Made by a program: the position numbers and the translations under genes. A stretch of DNA of 64,000 bases from Arthrobacter sp. AFG7.2. GTDB lineage: Bacteria; Actinomycetota; Actinomycetes; Actinomycetales; Micrococcaceae. The notes below the pieces were generated by a model. That model saw only the letters and a program-made list of their open reading frames with translations. It did no database searches and was not told the origin of the DNA. The stretch lies in contig NZ_PJMB01000013.1 in NCBI RefSeq assembly GCF_002892835.1, positions 1 to 64,000 on the forward strand, read 5' to 3'. Positions 52,213-60,775 of the stretch are shown here, one piece after another. Positions within the stretch are counted from its first letter, which is position 1; every line of letters starts with the position of its first letter.

Positions 52213-52242
52213 TTGACCCATGTTGCGGGCAGCGACTAGAAT
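52213..52242 (+). promoter_or_regulatory. sigma-70-type promoter of rpsA
   Basis: TTGACC (52213-52218) and TAGAAT (52237-52242) are 18 bases apart. The gene starts at 52397, leaving a 5' leader of about 145 bases, as is common for ribosomal-protein genes with autogenous control. No specific RNA motif in the leader was identified. Confidence 0.6.
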
Positions 52243-52396
52243 AAACGGGCGTGTGTCACGTGTGCCAGCCTCTGGTGTGCAGTGAACGCCACGCAATCAG
52301 GATGACCCGGCAATCCGCCGCGCCCCGCCTCCAGGTCAGTACCCGGAAGTGGTGGTCGCCTGATCAACTAACTATCCACAACGGAGCCCCTACTAC

Positions 52397-53875
52397 ATGA
52401 CCATCACCTCCACCGAGAAGCCCGGTACCCCCGTAGTCGCCATTAACGACATCGGTACCGCTGAGGACTTCCTCGCAGCTGTCGACGCCACCATCAAGTA
52501 CTTCAACGACGGAGACCTCGTCGAAGGTACCGTCGTCAAGGTCGACCGCGATGAAGTCCTGCTCGACATCGGTTACAAGACCGAAGGTGTCATCCCCTCC
52601 CGCGAGCTGTCCATCAAGCACGACGTTGATCCCGGAGACGTCGTCTCCGTTGGCGATCAGGTCGAAGCCCTGGTGCTCACCAAGGAAGACAAAGAAGGCC
52701 GCCTGATCCTCTCCAAGAAGCGCGCTCAGTACGAGCGTGCCTGGGGCGACATCGAGAAGGTCAAGGAAGAAGACGGTGTTGTCACCGGTACCGTCATCGA
52801 GGTCGTCAAGGGTGGTCTTATCCTCGACATCGGCCTGCGCGGCTTCCTGCCCGCATCCCTCGTCGAGATGCGCCGTGTGCGCGACCTGGCTCCGTACATC
52901 GGCCAGCAGATCGAAGCCAAGATCATCGAGCTGGACAAGAACCGCAACAACGTGGTCCTTTCCCGCCGTGCATGGCTCGAGCAGACCCAGTCCGAGGTCC
53001 GCTCCACCTTCCTCAACAAGCTGGAAAAGGGCCAGGTCCGTCCCGGCGTCGTTTCCTCCATCGTCAACTTCGGTGCCTTCGTGGACCTGGGCGGCGTAGA
53101 CGGCCTGGTTCACGTTTCCGAGCTGTCCTGGAAGCACATCGACCACCCGTCCGAGGTTGTCGAAGTTGGCCAGGAAGTCACCGTCGAGGTTCTCGAGGTG
53201 GACCTGGACCGCGAGCGCGTTTCCCTGTCGCTCAAGGCTACGCAGGAAGATCCGTGGCAGACCTTCGCCCGCACCCACGCCCTCGGCCAGGTTGTTCCGG
53301 GTAAGGTCACCAAGCTGGTTCCGTTCGGTGCGTTCGTCCGCGTCGAGGACGGCATCGAAGGCCTGGTCCACATCTCCGAGCTGGCCGTGCGCCACGTGGA
53401 GCTGGCAGAGCAGGTTGTCTCCGTTGGTGACGAGCTGTTCGTCAAGGTCATCGACATCGACCTGGAACGCCGCCGCATCTCGCTGTCCCTCAAGCAGGCC
53501 AACGAGGGCGTCGACGCCGACAGCACCGAATTCGATCCGGCTCTCTACGGCATGGCCGCAGAGTACGACGAAGAGGGCAACTACAAGTACCCCGAGGGCT
53601 TCGATCCCGAGTCCAACGAGTGGCTTGAAGGCTACGAGAACCAGCGCGCCGCCTGGGAGCAGCAGTACGCTGACGCCCAGACCCGCTGGGAAGCCCACAA
53701 GAAGCAGGTTGCCCAGCACGCTGCTGACGACGCTGCAGCTGCAACGTCCGGTGACAGTGATTCCGGCACCACCAGCTACTCCTCGGAGCCGGCTGCTGAG
53801 TCCAACGCCGGTGCAGGTACGCTTGCATCCGACGAGGCCCTCGCCGCCCTGCGCGAGAAGCTGACCGGCAACTAA
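52397..53875 (+). CDS. rpsA: 30S ribosomal protein S1
   Basis: This 492-residue protein has four S1 RNA-binding domains at about residues 39-108, 126-192, 213-281 and 298-368 (for example GTVVKVDRDEVLLDIGYKTE, FGAFVDLGGVDGLVHVSEL, FGAFVRVEDGIEGLVHISEL), the arrangement of actinobacterial S1, which is shorter than the six-domain E. coli protein. The acidic C-terminal tail (about 390-492) is low-complexity. It binds mRNA and the ribosome. A promoter lies at 52213-52242 and a strong terminator follows. Confidence 0.96.
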   Translation: MTITSTEKPGTPVVAINDIGTAEDFLAAVDATIKYFNDGDLVEGTVVKVDRDEVLLDIGYKTEGVIPSRELSIKHDVDPGDVVSVGDQVEALVLTKEDKEGRLILSKKRAQYERAWGDIEKVKEEDGVVTGTVIEVVKGGLILDIGLRGFLPASLVEMRRVRDLAPYIGQQIEAKIIELDKNRNNVVLSRRAWLEQTQSEVRSTFLNKLEKGQVRPGVVSSIVNFGAFVDLGGVDGLVHVSELSWKHIDHPSEVVEVGQEVTVEVLEVDLDRERVSLSLKATQEDPWQTFARTHALGQVVPGKVTKLVPFGAFVRVEDGIEGLVHISELAVRHVELAEQVVSVGDELFVKVIDIDLERRRISLSLKQANEGVDADSTEFDPALYGMAAEYDEEGNYKYPEGFDPESNEWLEGYENQRAAWEQQYADAQTRWEAHKKQVAQHAADDAAAATSGDSDSGTTSYSSEPAAESNAGAGTLASDEALAALREKLTGN

Positions 53876-53902
53876 TTGCCACCGGCCCGGACTTTCCGGG
53901 CC

Positions 53903-53947
53903 AACGCAACAGACCCCCTGCCCGCAAGGCAGGGGGTCTGTTGCGTT
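53903..53947 (+). terminator. strong terminator after rpsA
   Basis: A 20-bp perfect stem (53903-53922 with 53928-53947) closes a five-base loop CGCAA. The arms contain CAGACCCCCTGCC and GGCAGGGGGTCTG. Its base ends in GCGTTT, a short T run. It separates rpsA from the convergent acetyltransferase gene. Confidence 0.85.
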
Positions 53948-53986
53948 TGCAGCTGAGGCGCCCCGCCCATCCTGGGAACCATGCAC

Positions 53987-54490
53987 TTAAAGTACGACGA
54001 CGGCGTTCACTGTCCCGTCGTCGTCGGGCGTCAGGACTGCACCGGCGGAGGCAAGGACGCGCTGGGCGCCGAGGTTTCCCGTAAGGGTCCGGGCAGTCAC
54101 CTGGACGATGCCTGCCTTGCGGGCCTCGTGGAGGACCAGCCGCAGCGCGGCGGTTCCTATGCCTTGCGACCGAAAGCTCCTGCCGAGCCAGATGCCGGTG
54201 TCGGCAACAGCCACGCCATCGCCGGACTCAACGCGGCGAAGCCGGATGGAACCGGCAAGGACGCCGCCGGCGAGAATGCCCCACGTCTTCTCGCCTGCAT
54301 CTCCGTCAAGGCCGTGCGCGGCGGCGCGGTGATAACTGAAGAACCATGCCGTGCGCTCCAGGTTCCAGCCCGGGCCGCCCAGAGGGGGCGCCACCTCGTC
54401 CGGGGAGGCATCGCGCTTGGCGAGTTCCAGGAGCTGCTCCAGCACTGTTTCATCCACGTCCACCAGGGACACGTCACCCAATCCGGACAT
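53987..54490 (-). CDS. GNAT-family N-acetyltransferase
   Basis: This 167-residue protein is a RimJ/GNAT-like acetyltransferase: VAVADTGIWLGRSFRSQGIG (acetyl-CoA loop RSQGIGT), TAALRLVLHEARKAGIVQVT and NLGAQRVLASAGAVL. The N-terminal helices end in a tryptophan-rich stretch (GWNLERTAWFFSYHR). ATG 54488-54490 overlaps the upstream YigZ-type gene by 17 bases; the longer frame is not used. The two probably form one unit. Confidence 0.8.
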   Translation of the reverse strand: MSGLGDVSLVDVDETVLEQLLELAKRDASPDEVAPPLGGPGWNLERTAWFFSYHRAAAHGLDGDAGEKTWGILAGGVLAGSIRLRRVESGDGVAVADTGIWLGRSFRSQGIGTAALRLVLHEARKAGIVQVTARTLTGNLGAQRVLASAGAVLTPDDDGTVNAVVVL

Positions 54491-55184
54491 CCACCCACTC
54501 CGTTCCTTCGGGCTGGAGCAGGGCACTGCCCGCGGTGAGTGACTGAAGGCGCTCTCCGGCGGCGGAAATTTCACCGGCTTCGTCCGGCAGGGCGAGCCGC
54601 AGGACAGTGTGCCGGGCGGCGTAGCTGGTTTCCGCCATCACGAATCCAGCGGCCCGCAGGTCGTTTTCCAGCCGTCCGGCAGCACCATGCGGCACTTCTG
54701 TTGAGCAGATCCGCAACCTGCTGCGGCGCACCATTGGGGCCAGGGAAAGCGCAGAGGACACGGACTCCGAGTACGCCCGCACCAGTCCACCCGCCCCGAG
54801 CAGGACGCCGCCGAAGTAGCGCACGACGACGGCACTCACGTCGCTGAGGTCTGCCACCCCGGGCGTCGTTTCCCTTTTGGCCAGTGCCTCGAGCATGGGG
54901 ATGCCGGCGGTACCGGAGGGTTCGCCGTCGTCGCTGGAACGCTGGATGCTCCGGTCGGGTCCGATGATGAACGCCGAGCAGTGGTGCCGGGCGTCGTGGA
55001 ATTCGCGGCGGAGTTCGGCCACGAGGCTCCGTGCTGCGTCCTCTGTCTCAACCCGTCGCAGGACGGTAATGAACCGGGAACGCTTGATCTCAAGTTCGTG
55101 GCGGAAACCCGGGCCCTGGGCCAACGCGGTGTAGCTGGTGGTCCTGCTCTCCGCCCCGCGGCCGGTCCCTGGGGTTTCCGCCAT
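54474..55184 (-). CDS. YigZ/IMPACT-family protein
   Basis: This 236-residue protein has the UPF0029/IMPACT N-terminal signature: HELEIKRSRFITVLRRVETE, RREFHDARHHCSAFIIGPD, RSSDDGEPSGTAGIPMLEAL and VVVRYFGGVLLGAGGLVRAY (the conserved YFGG..LG.GGL), followed by a ferredoxin-like C-terminal domain. In E. coli the homologue interacts with the translation machinery, but the role is not settled. ATG 55184 is used; GTG 55193 is possible. It is first in the unit with the acetyltransferase. Confidence 0.88.
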   Translation of the reverse strand: MAETPGTGRGAESRTTSYTALAQGPGFRHELEIKRSRFITVLRRVETEDAARSLVAELRREFHDARHHCSAFIIGPDRSIQRSSDDGEPSGTAGIPMLEALAKRETTPGVADLSDVSAVVVRYFGGVLLGAGGLVRAYSESVSSALSLAPMVRRSRLRICSTEVPHGAAGRLENDLRAAGFVMAETSYAARHTVLRLALPDEAGEISAAGERLQSLTAGSALLQPEGTEWVDVRIG

Positions 55185-55252
55185 GTTCCGCACCGGTTCA
55201 GTCTAGTGCGGTGCGGAACGTTCTTCTCCGGTCCGCGTCTCCAGATACTTGG

Positions 55253-55280
55253 CCTGGGCGCGGGTACACCCGCGCCCAGG
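55253..55280. terminator. GC-rich hairpin with two-base loop
   Basis: Arms CCTGGGCGCGGGT (55253-55265) and ACCCGCGCCCAGG (55268-55280) leave only AC as loop. It lies between the divergent YigZ-type and SRPBCC genes. Without a T run it may be a cruciform or transcription-pausing structure rather than a terminator. Confidence 0.45.
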
Positions 55281-55344
55281 GCTCCTCTGCGAATCGGGGC
55301 TTTGGGCCCGTGACAGGAGACGACGCCGTCCGGAGAATTGCCCC

Positions 55345-56004
55345 ATGATCTCGTCACGGAATGTGAAACAGCTTGCCGGGCCGGCAGTGGTCACCGCGGC
55401 AGGGATCTTGGGGTTCCTCCTGCGGCGGTTCTACTTGCGCTGGGGTGCCACCGACGCCGAAGTGGACGGCGGGTTGCCGGGCGACGACTTCCTGGGCGCT
55501 GCGGACCTGCAGGCAACACGGGCAGTTTCCATCGAAGCTCCGGCGCATGCCGTCTGGCCCTGGCTGGCGCAGATGGGTCAGGGCCGCGGCGGACTATACA
55601 GCTATGACTTCCTGGAAAACCTCATGGGCCTGGACATTCACAGCGCAGACCGTATCCACCCGGAGTGGCAGGACATCAAAGCCGGCGACCGTTTTCACTT
55701 GGCGCCGGCTGCTTCCGCGGACCTGGAGGTGGGCCTCGTGGACCAAGGCAGCGCACTCGTCCTCCGCGTTCCGCCCGGTGCCCCACCAGGGCCGTTCGAC
55801 TTCACGTGGGCGTACGTACTCCGGCCGCAGCCCGACGGCACCACGCGGTTGCTGGTCCGGGAGCGGTACGCCTACCGCCAATGGTGGCCGCCATGCATGG
55901 TCGAGGCAGTGGAGGTAGTGAGCTTCATGATGTCCCGGCGGATGCTGCGCGGAATCAGAAGCCGCGCAGAGGGAACGGCCACACCGTCGGTATCTTTGCC
56001 GTAG
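55345..56004 (+). CDS. SRPBCC-fold protein with an N-terminal membrane segment
   Basis: This 219-residue protein has a short hydrophobic helix near residues 10-26 (GPAVVTAAGILGFLLRR), then a START/SRPBCC-like domain (about 45-200): SIEAPAHAVWPWLAQMGQGR, GGLYSYDFLENLMGLDIHSA and FTWAYVLRPQPDGTTRLLVR. Such proteins bind hydrophobic ligands. ATG 55345 has CGGAG ahead. The ligand is unknown. It is followed 40 bases later by coaE. Confidence 0.8.
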   Translation: MISSRNVKQLAGPAVVTAAGILGFLLRRFYLRWGATDAEVDGGLPGDDFLGAADLQATRAVSIEAPAHAVWPWLAQMGQGRGGLYSYDFLENLMGLDIHSADRIHPEWQDIKAGDRFHLAPAASADLEVGLVDQGSALVLRVPPGAPPGPFDFTWAYVLRPQPDGTTRLLVRERYAYRQWWPPCMVEAVEVVSFMMSRRMLRGIRSRAEGTATPSVSLP

Positions 56005-56044
56005 GAAACTCCAGCGGGCGGGTGTTTGGCCCTAGTGTGGTGGA

Positions 56045-57259
56045 GTGCTGAAGATCGGGTTGACGGGTGGAATCGCCTCGGGAAAGTCAGTCGTCGCTTC
56101 GCGGCTGAGGGAACGCGGGGCAGTGCTGGTGGATGCTGACGCGCTGTCGCGGGAGGTGGTTGAGCCCGGGACGGAAGGCCTGCAGCGGGTTGTGGCTGAG
56201 TTCGGGGGAGACGTGCTGGGTGCTGACGGCCGATTGGACCGGCCCAAGCTCGGGGCCCTGGTCTTTGGGGACCCCGCGCGCCTTGCCCTGCTGAATGGCA
56301 TTATCCATCCGCTGGTACGGTTACGCGCTGCGGCCATCGTTGCTGCGGCCGCCCGGGAGGCCGTGGTGGTGCAGGACATTCCCTTGCTGGTGGAAACCGG
56401 GCAGGGCAGCGGCTTCCACCTGGTCCTGGTGGTGGATGCGCCTGACGACGTGCGGGTGCAGCGGATGCTGGAGCACCGGGGGATGACTGAGGAATCTGCG
56501 CGCTCCCGCATGGCGGCCCAGGCTGCCCGGGAGGAGCGGCTGGCTGCGGCTGATGTGATCCTGGACAACTCCGGCACCGTTGAGCAGTTGCAGGAGCAGG
56601 TGGACAGGTTGTGGGACGGCCGGCTCGTGCCCTTCGCCCGGAACATCTCCTCGGGCGTCCGCGCGGACAGGACCGGGGGCCCGGTCCTGGTCCCGCACCG
56701 GCAGGACTGGGCCCGGCAGGCGGCGAGGATCGCGGCAAGGCTGACGACGGCGGCGCCCTGGCTCATCCTGGCTGTGGACCACATCGGCTCCACCTCCGTG
56801 CCAGGGCTGCCCGCCAAGGATGTCATCGACGTGCAGGTTGCAGTGCCGGACCTCGAAACCGCAGCCAGGCTCGCGCCGCTCCTGGCCGCTGCCGGCTTTC
56901 CGGGGGTACGCGGGGTGGAGTCCGACACTCCGAAGCCCAATGCGCCTGATCCAGCCCAATGGTTGAAGCGGTTCCACGCCAACGCCGACCCATGCCGGGC
57001 CGTCAACGTGCATGTCCGGCCGGCCGGCTCGGCCGGATGGCGCTACGCCCTGCTGTTCCGGGACTGGCTCCGGGACGATCCGTCGGCGCTCACGCTCTAC
57101 GCAGGGCACAAGGCAGAACTGGCGCGACGGTTCGCGGGTTCTCCGGACACAAGGGCATACACGGAAGCCAAGGAGCCGTGGTTTACCGACGTCGCGTGGC
57201 CGCGAATGTCCGCCTGGGCGGACGCAACAGGGTGGGCACCGCCGTCGTACACCTCCTGA
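56045..57259 (+). CDS. coaE: dephospho-CoA kinase fused to a GrpB-like domain
   Basis: This 404-residue protein has dephospho-CoA kinase in residues 1-195 (P-loop GGIASGKS at 8-15, LVDADALSREVVEPGT, HPLVRLRAAA, and IPLLVETGQGSGFHLVLVVD), which makes CoA from dephospho-CoA. Residues 215-400 are a GrpB/UPF0157 nucleotidyltransferase-like domain (VLVPHRQDWARQAARIAARL, VDHIGSTSVPGLPAKDVIDV with GSTSVPGL, NVHVRPAGSAGWRYALLFRD). The fusion is known in Actinobacteria, but the GrpB activity is unproved. The start is GTG 56045. uvrB follows 81 bases downstream. Confidence 0.92.
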   Translation: MLKIGLTGGIASGKSVVASRLRERGAVLVDADALSREVVEPGTEGLQRVVAEFGGDVLGADGRLDRPKLGALVFGDPARLALLNGIIHPLVRLRAAAIVAAAAREAVVVQDIPLLVETGQGSGFHLVLVVDAPDDVRVQRMLEHRGMTEESARSRMAAQAAREERLAAADVILDNSGTVEQLQEQVDRLWDGRLVPFARNISSGVRADRTGGPVLVPHRQDWARQAARIAARLTTAAPWLILAVDHIGSTSVPGLPAKDVIDVQVAVPDLETAARLAPLLAAAGFPGVRGVESDTPKPNAPDPAQWLKRFHANADPCRAVNVHVRPAGSAGWRYALLFRDWLRDDPSALTLYAGHKAELARRFAGSPDTRAYTEAKEPWFTDVAWPRMSAWADATGWAPPSYTS

Positions 57260-57340
57260 AGCCGCTTCACGGCCGGGAGGCTTGTTCGCCTGTAACGGAC
57301 TCCGCCGCCCAGTGTCAGTGCCCGGTTGTAGATTAGAACC

Positions 57341-59437
57341 ATGAGCCTTGCGCAGGAAATCAACCGGGTTGTTGCACCTTTCGAGGTCATCAGCGAGTTC
57401 AAGCCGGCGGGCGATCAGCCCGCTGCCATCGCCGAGCTGACGGAGCGCATTAAGAACGGCGAAAAGGACGTGGTGCTGCTCGGCGCCACCGGTACCGGCA
57501 AGAGCGCCACCACCGCCTGGCTGATCGAACAGGTGCAGCGGCCCACCCTGGTGATGGTCCAGAACAAAACCCTCGCCGCGCAGCTGGCCAATGAGTTCCG
57601 CGAGCTGCTGCCCAACAACGCCGTCGAGTACTTCGTCTCCTACTACGACTACTACCAGCCCGAAGCGTACGTGGCGCAGACGGACACCTTCATCGAGAAG
57701 GACTCCTCCATCAACGAGGAAGTGGAACGGCTCCGCCACTCCGCCACCAACGCCCTGCTGACCCGCCGGGACGTGATCGTGGTGGCGACGGTTTCCTGCA
57801 TCTACGGCCTGGGTACGCCTGAAGAGTACATTGCAGGCATGGTCACGCTCCGTAAGGGGGCGGAGATGAACCGGGACGACCTCCTCCGGAAATTTGTCTC
57901 CATGCAGTACGCGCGCAACGACATGGACTTCCACCGGGGCACGTTCCGGGTCCGCGGGGACACCGTGGAGATCATCCCGATGTACGAGGAACTGGCCATC
58001 CGGATCGAATTCTTCGGTGACGAGATTGAGAACATCCACACCCTCCACCCGTTGACCGGCGAGGTGATCCGGGACGAAGAGGAAATGTACGTCTTTCCCG
58101 CCTCCCACTACGTGGCCGGGCCCGAGCGGATGTCCAGGGCCATCAAGCGGATCGAGGACGAGCTCGCCGACCGGCTCAAGGTGCTGGAAGGCCAGAACAA
58201 GCTGGTTGAAGCGCAGCGCCTCCGGATGCGGACCAACTATGACCTTGAGATGATGCAGCAGATGGGCTTCTGCAACGGCATCGAAAACTACTCCTCGCAC
58301 ATCGACGGCCGGGCCCCCGGAACAGCCCCGCACTGCCTGCTCGACTACTTCCCGGACGACTTCCTGCTGGTGGTGGACGAATCCCACGTGACAATCCCGC
58401 AAATCGGAGCGATGTACGAGGGCGATATGTCCCGCAAGCGGAATCTGGTGGACTTCGGCTTCCGCCTGCCCTCCGCGATGGACAACAGGCCGCTCAAATG
58501 GGACGAATTCCTCCAGCGCATCGGCCAGACCGTCTACCTGTCTGCGACGCCCGGCAAGTACGAACTGGGCAAGGCCGACGGTTTCGTACAGCAGATCATT
58601 CGGCCTACCGGGCTCATCGATCCGGAGGTGGTGGTCAAGCCCACCAAGGGCCAGATCGATGACCTGCTTGGCGAAATCAAGACCCGCACAGCAAAGAACG
58701 AGCGCATCCTGGTCACTACCCTGACCAAACGGATGGCGGAGGACCTCACCGACTACCTCCTGGGCCACGGGATCAAGGTGGAGTACCTCCACTCCGACGT
58801 GGACACCCTGCGGCGCGTTGAACTGCTGCGCGAATTACGGATGGGCAAGTTCGACGTCCTGGTGGGCATCAACCTGCTCCGTGAGGGGCTGGATCTGCCC
58901 GAAGTTTCCCTTGTCAGCATTCTGGACGCCGACAAGGAAGGCTTCCTGCGCTCCTCCACGTCCCTGATCCAGACCATCGGCCGCGCTGCCCGTAACGTTT
59001 CCGGGCAGGTCCACATGTACGCCGACCGTATTACGGACTCCATGGCGCACGCCATCGACGAGACCAACAGGCGCCGTGCCATCCAGGTGGCCTACAACAC
59101 CGAGCACGGAGTGGATCCGCAGCCGCTGCGGAAAAAGATCGCGGACATCACCGACCAGCTGGCCAAGGAAGACGCCGACACCCAGGAGCTGCTGAACAAC
59201 AACCGGCTGGCCAAGGGCGGCAAGCGGAAGTCCGCGGCCAAGGGCGCGGCCCAGGTGCGCTCGGACGGACTGGCCGCGGCACCGGCGGAGGACCTCGTGG
59301 GACTGATCGAACAGCTGACGGAGCAGATGCACGGTGCCGCTGCCGAGCTGCAGTTCGAGGTGGCAGCCAGGATCAGGGACGAAGTCAGCGAGCTGAAGAA
59401 GGAACTGAGGCAGATGCAGGCGGCGGGCCACGCCTGA
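57341..59437 (+). CDS. uvrB: UvrABC excinuclease subunit B
   Basis: This 698-residue protein is nucleotide-excision-repair UvrB: Walker A GATGTGKS (48-55), the beta-hairpin FVSYYDYYQPEAYVAQTD that clamps DNA, VVDESHVTIPQIGAMYEGD, LSATPGKYEL, LVGINLLREGLDLPEVSLV, QTIGRAARN and a C-terminal UVR domain (about 650-690: LIEQLTEQMHGAAAELQFEV). It follows UvrA loading and recruits UvrC. The ATG at 57341 starts the normal protein. A riboswitch follows after its end. Confidence 0.97.
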   Translation: MSLAQEINRVVAPFEVISEFKPAGDQPAAIAELTERIKNGEKDVVLLGATGTGKSATTAWLIEQVQRPTLVMVQNKTLAAQLANEFRELLPNNAVEYFVSYYDYYQPEAYVAQTDTFIEKDSSINEEVERLRHSATNALLTRRDVIVVATVSCIYGLGTPEEYIAGMVTLRKGAEMNRDDLLRKFVSMQYARNDMDFHRGTFRVRGDTVEIIPMYEELAIRIEFFGDEIENIHTLHPLTGEVIRDEEEMYVFPASHYVAGPERMSRAIKRIEDELADRLKVLEGQNKLVEAQRLRMRTNYDLEMMQQMGFCNGIENYSSHIDGRAPGTAPHCLLDYFPDDFLLVVDESHVTIPQIGAMYEGDMSRKRNLVDFGFRLPSAMDNRPLKWDEFLQRIGQTVYLSATPGKYELGKADGFVQQIIRPTGLIDPEVVVKPTKGQIDDLLGEIKTRTAKNERILVTTLTKRMAEDLTDYLLGHGIKVEYLHSDVDTLRRVELLRELRMGKFDVLVGINLLREGLDLPEVSLVSILDADKEGFLRSSTSLIQTIGRAARNVSGQVHMYADRITDSMAHAIDETNRRRAIQVAYNTEHGVDPQPLRKKIADITDQLAKEDADTQELLNNNRLAKGGKRKSAAKGAAQVRSDGLAAAPAEDLVGLIEQLTEQMHGAAAELQFEVAARIRDEVSELKKELRQMQAAGHA

Positions 59438-59485
59438 CACAAAAGTCGCCAGGGACAGGCAGGCCAGCTGCCTGGGGTAGAGTTA

Positions 59486-59610
59486 AGGTCACGTAGGGGA
59501 GTATCCCGAGCGCTACGATCGTCAACACGCAGGGCATGGTTGCCCCGCCGGGCGTAGCGGGCCGCCACATCAGCACCAAGTGCACAGGCAGGCCGGAGAG
59601 ACTTACACCG
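59486..59610 (+). ncRNA. yybP-ykoY (manganese) riboswitch
   Basis: The region contains, in order, the conserved yybP-ykoY pieces: GGTCACGTAGGGGAGTA, CGCTACGATCGTCAACA and GGCCGGAGAGACTTACA, arranged to form the paired L1/L3 junction that binds Mn2+. It sits 30 bases in front of the terC start. Members of this class turn on manganese-export or TerC-type genes when Mn2+ is high. The match of these signatures and the downstream gene make the call strong. Confidence 0.88.
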
Positions 59611-59639
59611 CATCTCTGTACCCTGCGAAAGGCTACCCT

Positions 59640-60668
59640 GTGCTCGAATTGCCCGTGTGGTTCGAAGTCGGCTCACTTGTCGTCCTCGGCCTGATCCTCC
59701 TGATCGACCTTCTCTTGGTGGTCCGGCGCCCCCATGAACCTTCCATGAAGGAAGCCGGACTCTGGGTAGCGTTTTACGTCAGCCTCGCCCTGGTGTTTGC
59801 AGGGGCCATGTTCGCCTTTACCGGCCCGGAATACGGCGGCCAGTTCGTCGCCGGCTGGGTGACCGAATACAGCCTCAGCATTGACAACCTGTTTGTCTTC
59901 ATCATCATCATGGCCCGCTTCTCCGTGCCCCGGAAATACCAGCAGGAAGTGCTGATGGTGGGCATCATCATCGCACTGATCCTGCGCGGTATCTTCATCC
60001 TTCTCGGCGCCATCGTGATTGAGCAGTTCAGCTGGGTGTTCTACATCTTCGGCGCGTTCCTGCTGTGGACTGCCTGGAAGCAGGCCCAGGACGAAGGCGA
60101 AGACGAAGAAGACCGGGAAAACCCGCTCATCGCCAAGATCCGCAAGGTCATCCCCATGTCCGAGAAGTTCGACGGCGGCAAGCTGCGGACTACGGTGGAC
60201 GGCAAGAAGGTCTTCACCCCGATGCTGATCGTGTTCATCACCATCGGCCTCACGGACCTGCTCTTCGCAGTCGACTCCATCCCCGCAATCTTCGGCCTCA
60301 CCCAGAGCCCGTTCATTGTGTTCACAGCCAACCTGTTTGCCCTGATGGGCCTGCGCCAGCTGTACTTCCTGCTCGGTGGCCTCATGAACCGCCTGATCTA
60401 CCTGAAGCACGCATTGTCCTTCATCCTCGCCTTCATCGGCGTCAAGCTGGTGCTGCATGCGATGCACGTCAACGAACTTCCGTTCATCAATGGCGGGCAG
60501 CACATTGAATGGGCTCCCGAAATCCCCACCTTTGTGTCCCTGGCAGTCATCGTCGGCACCATCATCATCGCCGTCGTTGCCAGCCTGGTCAGCTCCAAGG
60601 CCAAGGAAGCCCACGTGGACCCCCGCCTCGAAGAGGACGTCCGGAAGAGCCACAGCGACGCCGAGTAA
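59640..60668 (+). CDS. TerC-family membrane protein
   Basis: This 342-residue protein has seven to nine hydrophobic helices with the TerC signatures EYSLSIDNLFVFIIIMARF and TIGLTDLLFAVDSIPAIFGL, in which the acidic residues inside helices are thought to bind metal. A charged cytosolic loop lies between (QAQDEGEDEEDRENP). Manganese efflux or metalation of exported proteins is likely, because a manganese riboswitch controls it. GTG 59640 with AAAGG ahead is preferred to the longer frame from 59580, which runs through the riboswitch. Confidence 0.9.
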   Translation: MLELPVWFEVGSLVVLGLILLIDLLLVVRRPHEPSMKEAGLWVAFYVSLALVFAGAMFAFTGPEYGGQFVAGWVTEYSLSIDNLFVFIIIMARFSVPRKYQQEVLMVGIIIALILRGIFILLGAIVIEQFSWVFYIFGAFLLWTAWKQAQDEGEDEEDRENPLIAKIRKVIPMSEKFDGGKLRTTVDGKKVFTPMLIVFITIGLTDLLFAVDSIPAIFGLTQSPFIVFTANLFALMGLRQLYFLLGGLMNRLIYLKHALSFILAFIGVKLVLHAMHVNELPFINGGQHIEWAPEIPTFVSLAVIVGTIIIAVVASLVSSKAKEAHVDPRLEEDVRKSHSDAE

Positions 60669-60689
60669 CGCGCCCAGGTCTTGCCTGTC

Positions 60690-60730
60690 AACGATCCCGC
60701 CCGCTCCTGCGGCCGGGATCGTTGGCCTTT
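60690..60730 (+). terminator. terminator after terC
   Basis: AACGATCCCG (60690-60699) and CGGGATCGTT (60714-60723) form a 10-bp stem with a 14-base loop, followed by GGCCTTT. It closes the terC transcript before the MFS gene. Confidence 0.75.
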
Positions 60731-60775
60731 AAGCAGCCTCTGCAGCGGCCTGCGCGGGGGGACTATGCTCACTCC

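Noticed and set aside
56321..58792. Minus-strand frame of 823 codons over coaE and uvrB
   Set aside because: Overlaps two certain genes; the product shows no domain and its length is a GC-bias artefact.
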